DNA from: Coprinopsis marcescibilis
Taxonomy: Eukaryota; Basidiomycota; Agaricomycetes; Agaricales; Psathyrellaceae
DNA length: 52,625 nucleotides
Assembly: GCA_004369085.1 (NCBI GenBank)
Contig: ML210344.1
Location: forward strand, 2,308 to 54,932
Direction: 5' to 3'
The notes beneath the pieces are model-generated. The model did not search any database and was not told the origin of the DNA. It saw only the letters and a program-made list of their open reading frames with translations. Shown in pieces: positions 45,494 to 52,625 of the stretch. How positions within the stretch are numbered: position 1 is the stretch's first letter; every line of letters starts with the position of its first letter. Position numbers and translations under genes: made by a program.

Positions 45494-47755
45494 TTACGAA
45501 ACGGGTTGAACTTCTGCGCTCGCAGAAGATCCTTTTTTGTCTAGAGATTCGGAGGACCCGTCCGAGGGTGGAAGGTCCACAGTTCGAACGGGACCCGTGA
45601 ACCAGTGCATTCCTCCGTACTTGGGGAACCAGTACCAGACGAGCGATAAGCCAAGGATACCGCCGAGCACCACCACTGTGTAGTTCATATCTCCGGCCGT
45701 CACAGTAGGAGTCTCGGGGAAAAGGAAGATAATACCCATGACAGTCATGAACGACACGGAAATAATAGCGCAGGGAAGACTCTGGAGGGAAGTTTAAGAA
45801 GTTTCAACAATGATAGGGTATGGAAGCGGAAACTCACGAATGCACCGAGATAGAAGGGGCCAGGCTTAAAGTCGTTGGGTCCCGCGAACCTGGCAACGAT
45901 AGGGATCGAGTAGGCGATGTAGAGACCTGAGACAGAGATAGCAAAGACACCATTGATAGCTTGATCACCAGCGAAGACGAGGACACCCATGACGACAGAT
46001 AGGATGGCGCAGTACCATACTGCGTTTGCTGGGGTACCCGTTAACTTGTTCATGCGGTAGACCCAGCCAGAGAAAGGCAGAGCTACGAGCAATTATTCAG
46101 TTATGGTCCAGACACCCCAATGTTTCGAAACTCACCTCCATCACGGCTAAAGGCAAAGGTTTGCCGACTCGCGGAGAGCAACTGCGGCAACGACGGATCG
46201 TAAACGTTATATCAACGGAGACAGTTTAAGGGGACCCTTACCATGCTGGTTCCCATCATGTACTGTACGGCAACGACAATGGCCCAAATACCGAGGGTCG
46301 CTTTCGATCCGAAGCTTTGGACGAAGATATCGGCCATGGGCTGGTCACTGTCGTAGAGACCTTCAAGGTCAGTACCCATGCAGAATGCAAGGGAAATGTT
46401 GACGGCTGCAGGGGATATACATTAGCAGACGTCGACCACGATTTGATGGTTTACTGACCAGTTCCGAGAACACCAGCAATACCAATGGCACCCACGATAC
46501 CCCAAGGAACGGCCGTTGCAGCATTCGCGGCTTCTTCGCTGATGTGTACGCTTGAATCGAACGAGCCTAGAAAGATTTGAGCAGAATCCAGGGGGATTAG
46601 AAATAAGGAGCATACAAATAGTCCACAATGGAGCAAGGAAGCTGTAGATGAAAGCGAAGCCATTTGACCATCCGCTGACTGTTAACCAAGGGAAATGAGA
46701 TTTCTGGGGCTGTTCGGAAAGACGGAAACCTACAGTTATTGAATTCTCCCAGAGCAAAGTGGGCAGTGTTTCTGTATTCTGAAGGTGTTGCGATTGGTAA
46801 TGCGATTATAACGGCGACACAGAGGCTGATGGAGGCGTTAGTGAGGGATGGAGGCTTTCAGGGGCAGGTACTCACAGAACGTTGAGGACGACGTAGAGAC
46901 CTTGGAGCCTGGCAAGGAAAGCGGTCCCGAGGCAGCAGATAACACCGTGTGACAGGACGATGGCAGCATAGACACCACTGCAGACGATAGTCATTAGCCT
47001 CCGATGTGTGGTGAAACGCGTGATTCTTTTTTCAAAACTTACAAGATTTGGGCATTGGTTGCACTAAATTCACCATCGGAACCAATGGTGACAGCAGCCA
47101 TAACTTGAACAGCGCACCCCCAGTTGATGGAGGCAACTGCAGCAACGTTTCCGATTGTGTTGGCATCTACGTAGAAACTTTGGTTATAATTGTGAACATG
47201 AAGAAAAAAAGGGTGTGCTTACAGCCAACAATCCAGCATAGAATGTTCCGCCAGCGGGGAGAAGAAAGAGCGTAGGTCCAGAAATATAACTATTGGTAAA
47301 GTGATGGTGAGAGGCAGAAAGGTGTACAAGTTTCTGTGGAACGTACCCCTCCAGATGTGGGTGCAGCCGAGGCCAACTCAGCCATCGACATGCCGACGAA
47401 GAGGATGAAGACGCTAGCAACTAGCCACTGCATTGAGCGCCATTAGTATTGTCCGGTGCGACAAAGACGATACACGTACGCCCCAGACCATCGCTGGTCC
47501 TCCTCCGTTAGGGAGGGCATAGAAAAGCACAGAAGCAATAGAAGGGAGCAAGCCGATAATAGAAAAGGCGATACCGAATACCTGTTCAGGATGTTAGCGA
47601 GTACCAGCAGGTCGCTATGCAAAGATACTCACCTCAAGGGGCTTGAACGCACGCTTGAACTCTTGCTTGTATCCCAAGGATGCAAGGAGTTCCACATCCG
47701 CCCTTTCAATGGCCTCCTTTCGGGTCGCGAAATCCAGCGCTTCTTCCTTTGCCAT
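45494..47755 (-). CDS. APC-superfamily amino acid/GABA permease (UGA4 type)
   Basis: A multi-exon gene starting at the ATG at 47755 (MAKEEALDF) and ending at 45494. Recognisable blocks: VFGIAFSIIGLLPSIASV (first membrane helix), GMSMAELASAAPTSGGLYF followed by SPRWRN (helix 3 and loop, typical of the fungal GABA/choline permease group), and later SGWVYRMNKLTGTPANAVW, a conserved loop of this family. About 12 hydrophobic segments can be traced, ending with LGGILGLSLVWYWFPKYGG and a Ser-rich cytosolic tail. It should import an amino acid, GABA or a related amine across the plasma membrane; the substrate cannot be read from sequence. The gene is upstream of, and on the same strand as, NAA30 and has no obvious link to the neighbours. 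Confidence 0.9.
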
Positions 47756-49262
47756 GGTCAAAGAATTAGGTTGAGTTGGGTAGCAAGATTCAGAAGTCGC
47801 TGAATCAACCCGGGAATATTTAAGTCCAAGCGGGGCTTCTAACGGTGGTTTAACCTTGATTGGTCTTATGGGCAAAGCAATCACCGCAAATTTCTCCTAG
47901 CTGCATTTTATAGATTGGGAATGGAATTCACACCGATTTTCGTGAGCTTCCAGGTCCAGGGAAGGTCTTCGCGTTGCTTCGTGATAGAAATCAAGGTTGA
48001 TCAAGGGCATGATTGAGGCCGTTCGCTGTAAGCGGAAAGAAGACCTGTTGGGCGAACAGTGGGGACATGGAACGTGGAACATTATGGCAGATATCAGCGC
48101 GTTTGTGTCTTCCCAGCTGACATAGTATACACCTAGCCCACCCGCGAGGTGGACGATCCAAGTTTCGGGAAGCCGCCAGAAGCCGCCCTAGAAATCTGAT
48201 GTTTCCATGTTGAAGCACATGTGAACAGCGCCTTCATCATGGATCAGCGATGTTAAAGAATCCTTTGAAAGCCTTGGAAGCGGAAGAGCTTCTGTTATCG
48301 TTTTCAAATGGAGTCGGACAAGAAAGGGTGCTCCTTTGGTCGCAGGAAACACTTAGGTGTGATAGGCAGAGGCCGTAGCTTGAGCTTGGCCGGCTTTCCG
48401 AGCATCATGGCTGACCAGATATTTAGGGGTGTTCGGGGTGTGTAGCATGCTGCCTTGTAGGTTGGTTGCCAGCGAGACCAAGACTTTCCTAGAAGGCTAG
48501 ACGGTAGGCAGAGACCCAAGATAATGCTTCGTGAATTCTAGAGTTGCCTATCATTTTCCACTGAAAGCTGATAACCTTGCCAGCCAGCGGCTATTGAGGG
48601 GTGAATGTCGAATATACGTAAGGCCAAGTTGGTGGTCAGAAGCACTCGTTGACCGTTGGGGTACAAAGTGAGCTGCCGTCATTATGTTTCTTGATGCAAC
48701 GACCAACGCATCAGACCACCCCAAATCCAGACTCCGCGGTCTGAACTCAGCAAATCCAACAGGTCCAACCCTCTTTTCTGCCCATTTTTCAAAAAGAGGC
48801 GCTTCTGGGACCGACATCTCTATGGCGACAGACTGTCTTAAACTGCTAGCGAATAGGTCGTTTCACATTTCTGAAGTTTGCTTATGACAACTGCGAAATG
48901 ACAGTTGTTGCGGGTGAATCAACACATATGGGCTGTTTGAGTCCATTGTCTGGTCCCTTGGCCGGAGGAATAGGACTATCACCATCTTGCGATATTCTTC
49001 AGCTATCGATGCACGCCTTCTGGTGATATCTCAACCCTGATTGCACAACCCGCCCAATTGTGGGAGGACCGGAAGCTTAACCGAGTGAGAGGTCCCATTC
49101 TAGCCCACTCAGTTTACGCTGACTTTGCTTCGCGCAATTTAGTCTTGGTTATTCGTCATTTAAACACATTCTTTCTCCCAACGGCTATAACCCGAGTGGG
49201 GTAGTATAAATGGGACACTCTGAGTGCAAAGAGCTCACAGTATCTTTCGAACTTCTATCCCA
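47756..49262. other. 1.5-kb divergent intergenic region
   Basis: Between the permease (minus) and the dioxygenase (plus). Both strands show only short open stretches without recognisable domains or splice structure. This is the longest gene-free stretch in the right half. Only the TATA box at 49205 stands out. Confidence 0.45.
49205..49210 (+). promoter_or_regulatory. TATA box of the TauD-type dioxygenase
   Basis: A clean TATAAA lies 53 bp upstream of the start codon at 49263, an ordinary spacing for a fungal TATA-containing promoter with a short leader. Confidence 0.55.
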
Positions 49263-50693
49263 ATGGCTCCCTCTGTTGCTGAAGTCGAACGCGCTCACCC
49301 TGCTGCTGTGGCTATCGAGAAGCTCAAGGCTGATCTCCAAGCCAATCCCAACCCTACCAACGTATGTATATGCATTCCATGCCTATCCTTCCCCCTTGTA
49401 ACGCGAACTGTGAATAGGGCCCTGCCTACCCTGCATACCTCCCTCATTATGATACTCAGGAGAAGTTCCATGATACTGAGCTCTTTGGTATGCCACCTGC
49501 CGCATTGGCCCGCAGGAACTTCTGATGGATGTCCTCTTGCAGAACACGCTGACCCCGGCCTGCGAGCTAACCCCGCCAAACCCAGCCTCATCAACGAGAA
49601 CACACAGCTGAGGCACCTCAGCCCCTACCTCGGCACTGAGATCCGCGGTGTTCAAATCTCTGAACTCACAAAGGGGGGTCTGGATGAGCTGTCGCTGCTT
49701 ACTGCCGAGCGAAAGGTCTTGATCTTCCGTGACCAAGACTTTAAAGATCTCGGGCCCGAGCGTCAAATCGAAATCGCCAAGTAAGTGTCATTTAGTCCGA
49801 GGCAGCAGGAACTGTGCTGAAAGGTTGCCTTCAGACACTTCGGACCTATCCAACGTCACCCCACGTCTGGTAACATTAAAGGATTCCCAGAGTTCCATGT
49901 CGTCTATAGGGATGCGGGGCACGACTACTTCAAGGAGTATGTCACCAACGCGAGGATCAACTATACCGCTTGGCATTCGGATGTTGCTTATGAGAAGCAG
50001 CCACCCGGTACCACCTTCTTCTTCATCCTCGACCAGGTACATCTCCTCCTTTCCTTGGTAGTCAGCCGTGTTGACGGTACGTGTAGCCCTCCGTCGGTGG
50101 CGACACCCTCTTCGTCTCACAAGTCGAGGCGTACAACCGTCTCTCCGACGAGTTCAAGAAGCGCCTCGAAGGTTTGAAGATTGTTCACAGTGCTGTTGAA
50201 CAGGCAGAAGGTTCGAGGAAGCGCAATGGACCTGTCCGACGTGAGCCCATTGAGACTGAGGTAAGGATCTCCTATGTCTGTCTTGAGTTTATCGTTCGAG
50301 GTTTGATGTATCATTTGTGCAGCACCCTGTCGTCCGTGTCCACCCAGCAACTGGCGAAAAGGCACTGTACGTCAACGAAACGTTCGGCAGACGGATTGTT
50401 GGCTTCAAGAAGGAAGAGTCAGATGCACTCCTGGGTTTCCTCTATGACCATATCGCCAAGGGTTCCGATTTCCAGATTCGGGCCTCATATGAGCCTGGAA
50501 CACTTGTCGTTTGGGTGAGTTTCTAGGTTCTTTAAGGGTGAAAAGATGAGTATCTGACGTATCATTCGTTATAATTTAGGACAATCGCGTTACTGCCCAC
50601 AGTGCGATCCCAGATTTCAACGCCGAGTTTAGGAGACATGCGGTTAGGCTCACCCCTCAGGCTGAGGTGCCTATTCCTGCCACCAGTGCTTGA
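49263..50693 (+). CDS. TauD/TfdA-family Fe(II)/2-oxoglutarate dioxygenase (sulfonate dioxygenase type)
   Basis: Exons 49263-49361, 49418-49487, 49543-49780, 49835-50036, 50087-50260, 50323-50514 and 50580-50693 close to 362 residues. The iron ligands are visible: HxD in AWHSDVAYEKQPPG and the distal His in DNRVTAHSA, followed by the Arg that binds 2-oxoglutarate (EFRRHAVRLTP). ERKVLIFRDQDF and VGGDTLFVSQ are typical TauD blocks. Family members hydroxylate taurine or other alkylsulfonates, releasing sulfite (yeast Jlp1), or act on other carboxylate-like substrates; the exact substrate cannot be read here. No targeting signal is visible, so it is probably cytosolic. Confidence 0.93.
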
Positions 50694-50911
50694 GACATTG
50701 ATCGGTTGTCCCGTGAAAACATTCAATGTATTTTTATCCGATGATGCTTCATATGTACAGTTTGCTGTTGTATACAATTGGCCTGTTTCTGTTCAGTCTG
50801 TGTGGGTATGGATCTAAAAATAGGATGAGGCCTTCGGAGAAGGCAGAAGAGTTCGAAGCACCTTTGATAGGTATACCACGAAGTACAAACACTATTTGCC
50901 GAGGATAGGGG

Positions 50912-52471
50912 TTCATTTGATTTCCATCTCGGTTGGGAATGCCAAGTTCAAGTTGTACAGCCTATTGGCGTTGTGGAAAAGGGTGTTCTGTGCGACTTTG
51001 GCCGCTTGAACCTCGGAGAGATCGTCGTCCTCGATTAACTGTTGCAATACCTAGCTTGTTGGCATGTCATGGTGAATTGACGAATAGATGCGGTAGTGGC
51101 ATGTACTAACGTTGAAGAGGGCGCTTCTGGCTTGATTGATTCCCAGGTAAAACGATTCTGGCCACCAGTGACCGTCACCTGAGCAGAGCGTTAAGATTTG
51201 GAAGAGGTTGAGCGGAACGTGAGTAGAGGTGACATGGGAAGGGGGGAAAGGGCGGAGCGGCTACATACTTGACCAGAGGATCTTGTTTGTTGGGCATAAT
51301 TCTAAAACTTGCTTGAGAGCAGCTTCTTGCCCTCTGCGGGAGACCATCGGGAAAATCTGGATGTGTGCCATGGTTAGTCAGTGCCTACCTCTAGGCGGAT
51401 GATCATTTTCACCTCTCCCCAGTCCAGATAGACGTTGTGGTAGACTGAGGTTAGATATCCAGCCTCTCGGGTGAAAGGATAGGCGGCGTGGAGGAGGACG
51501 AATGTTGTTTCTGGGTATGCTTTGATCAGGGGCTGAAGAAGGCTCGGGGTCGCGAGGTTGATGTTGAGGTCGTTATCTCCTAAGCCCGTGTGGAATTGGA
51601 CTGGTGGCGGAAGGGGTGGTCGGTAGACTCAATGCACATTTGCAAGCCATCCTCACCTGGCTTTTTATATCGACCCGCGGTTGTGAGGGCGAGGCGGACG
51701 ACAAAGTCGTTGAGTGCCTTGTCTTGTAGCCTGACAGGCGTCCCGGGGAGGTAACTCTCGTACATGAGGATAAAGGCATTCTCGAAGTCAGCGCCGCCAT
51801 GAATTGAACTGACGTCGAGCCCAGTCCGATAGCAAACCACAGACTTGAAGCCTGCAACATCTGGATGTTGAGCCTCTTCCTCCAGGATTTGCCCCAGCCG
51901 AATTTCGAATTCTTTCGGTTCGAGTGGGCCCGGCTCTTGACCAAGATTTGGTTTGGCGCGAGAAAATATGCTCTCTATGATCGTCTGTGCTTGCGTTTTT
52001 CAGTGACGGCCTATTCAAATCCACAAAGCAACACACCTCTGCTACTGTTTCAATGCGAACGATGCGCTTTGATTTGTTTTCGGTAAATTGGTCGTGCCAT
52101 TGGTAGTTCCCTGCCATAGTCTCTACCCCACCTAACCCGTCATCGAGCAGCAGGCAATTGATATTGGTTCCCTGGAAAGAGAGTTGACATAAGTCTGAAT
52201 AGTCAAGTTTGCGTCTGTGAGCTTTAATTTCGTCCCAATTAGTGCCTTTTTGGAGTCCGAAGAGACTTGCTAGCTCCTTGGAGGCTCGAAGGCAAGCAAT
52301 GGTATTCACAGAGTCTTCAAGGGCATCTCCGTGAGCTTCTGAGATCAATCCTTCGAATGGAAAGGCGTCGCAGTGTGCCCCGAGCAAGAGAGGGTGGCAA
52401 TGGTTGTCGATAGCTGGGCACTGGAATACAGTACGGTGAAGGAAACGGTATCTATCTCGACCGCCTGTCAT
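50912..52471 (-). CDS. FluG-type amidohydrolase (metal-dependent hydrolase)
   Basis: A multi-exon gene; the start is at 52471 (MTGGRDRYRF) and the stop at 50914-50912. Metal-binding motifs of the amidohydrolase superfamily are present: CPAIDNHCHPLLL (HxH on the first strand), an internal QFHTGLGDND, LLHAAYPF, and the final Asp in WSSDGHWWPE. The family is the N-terminal amidohydrolase half of FluG/NodC-like proteins, which in ascomycetes is fused to a glutamine-synthetase-like domain and required for conidiation signalling. Here no synthetase part follows; the protein ends after a short helical segment, so it is a stand-alone version. Introns inside the last third are 50-90 bp and were placed by frame. 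It is convergent with the dioxygenase. Confidence 0.88.
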
Positions 52472-52625
52472 CGTTTCGCGTAGAGAGCCGTTGCGCTATT
52501 TTTGACATGCACATGTTGTAGATCTTATCTTACAGTGCGGCACCTATTAGTGGGACAAACATGGTAACTTTGCTTCACACCGCTGATTTGAGACAAGACA
52601 TCGCATTCTAAACATGTAAAGCTAG

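Noticed and set aside
47756..49262. Short open frames in the 1.5-kb intergenic region
   Set aside because: None has a recognisable motif or consistent splice sites, and they are scattered over all frames.

Overview
This window looks like a gene-dense stretch of an Agaricomycete (mushroom-forming basidiomycete) nuclear genome. Almost every gene carries many introns of about 45-70 bp with GT-AG ends, coding exons can be as short as 13-19 nt, and several families are typical of, or expanded in, that class: a DUF6535 membrane protein with HEAT-like repeats, caspase-domain proteins, HSPA12-like Hsp70s and multi-copy P-loop GTPases. A 600-bp run of N (37765-38364) is an assembly gap. Exon models below were assembled by hand from splice signals and reading frame. 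Wherever I give an exon sum, it closes in frame.

Layout. 1-1.6 kb: short tandem repeats, then a 3'-truncated copy of an HSPA12-like gene. 2.0-5.3 kb (minus): a caspase/metacaspase gene followed at once by a degenerate GTPase-like module that can be spliced onto it in frame. 5.7-6.6 kb: exosome subunit RRP41. 6.9-20 kb: four more GTPase paralogues (B minus, C plus, D minus, E minus), interrupted by two housekeeping genes, an NHP6/HMGB-type HMG-box protein and an OSBP-family lipid transfer protein. 20.6-23.1 kb: the intact HSPA12-like gene. 23.7-30.4 kb: a large DUF6535 and HEAT-like gene. 30.5-37.6 kb: tuberin (TSC2), preceded almost without a gap by a gene of a recurrent, unnamed basidiomycete family. 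39.3-41.1 kb: GTPase F. 41.3-52.5 kb: mostly conserved genes, namely ER Hsp70 BiP/KAR2, NatC catalytic subunit NAA30, an APC-family amino-acid permease, a TauD-type dioxygenase and a FluG-type amidohydrolase.

The unusual content is the GTPase family. Six copies lie within 39 kb. In every copy the P-loop sits on its own tiny exon (34 nt in five copies, 31 nt in the degenerate one), bounded by a phase-2 intron before it and a phase-0 intron after it. The next exon is 194, 209 or 212 nt and ends in phase 2. Two copies (B, F) end in a hydrophobic tail and share a 194-nt G3 exon; three (C, D, E) continue into long helical/coiled-coil regions. One copy (C) carries four consecutive 90-nt exons that look like one exon copied repeatedly. 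The copies lie among a caspase-like protease, an HSPA12-like chaperone ATPase, and a membrane/HEAT-repeat protein. This resembles the kind of parts list seen in cell-death or self/non-self recognition loci. That functional reading is inference from domain types and neighbourhood only; no function has been shown here.
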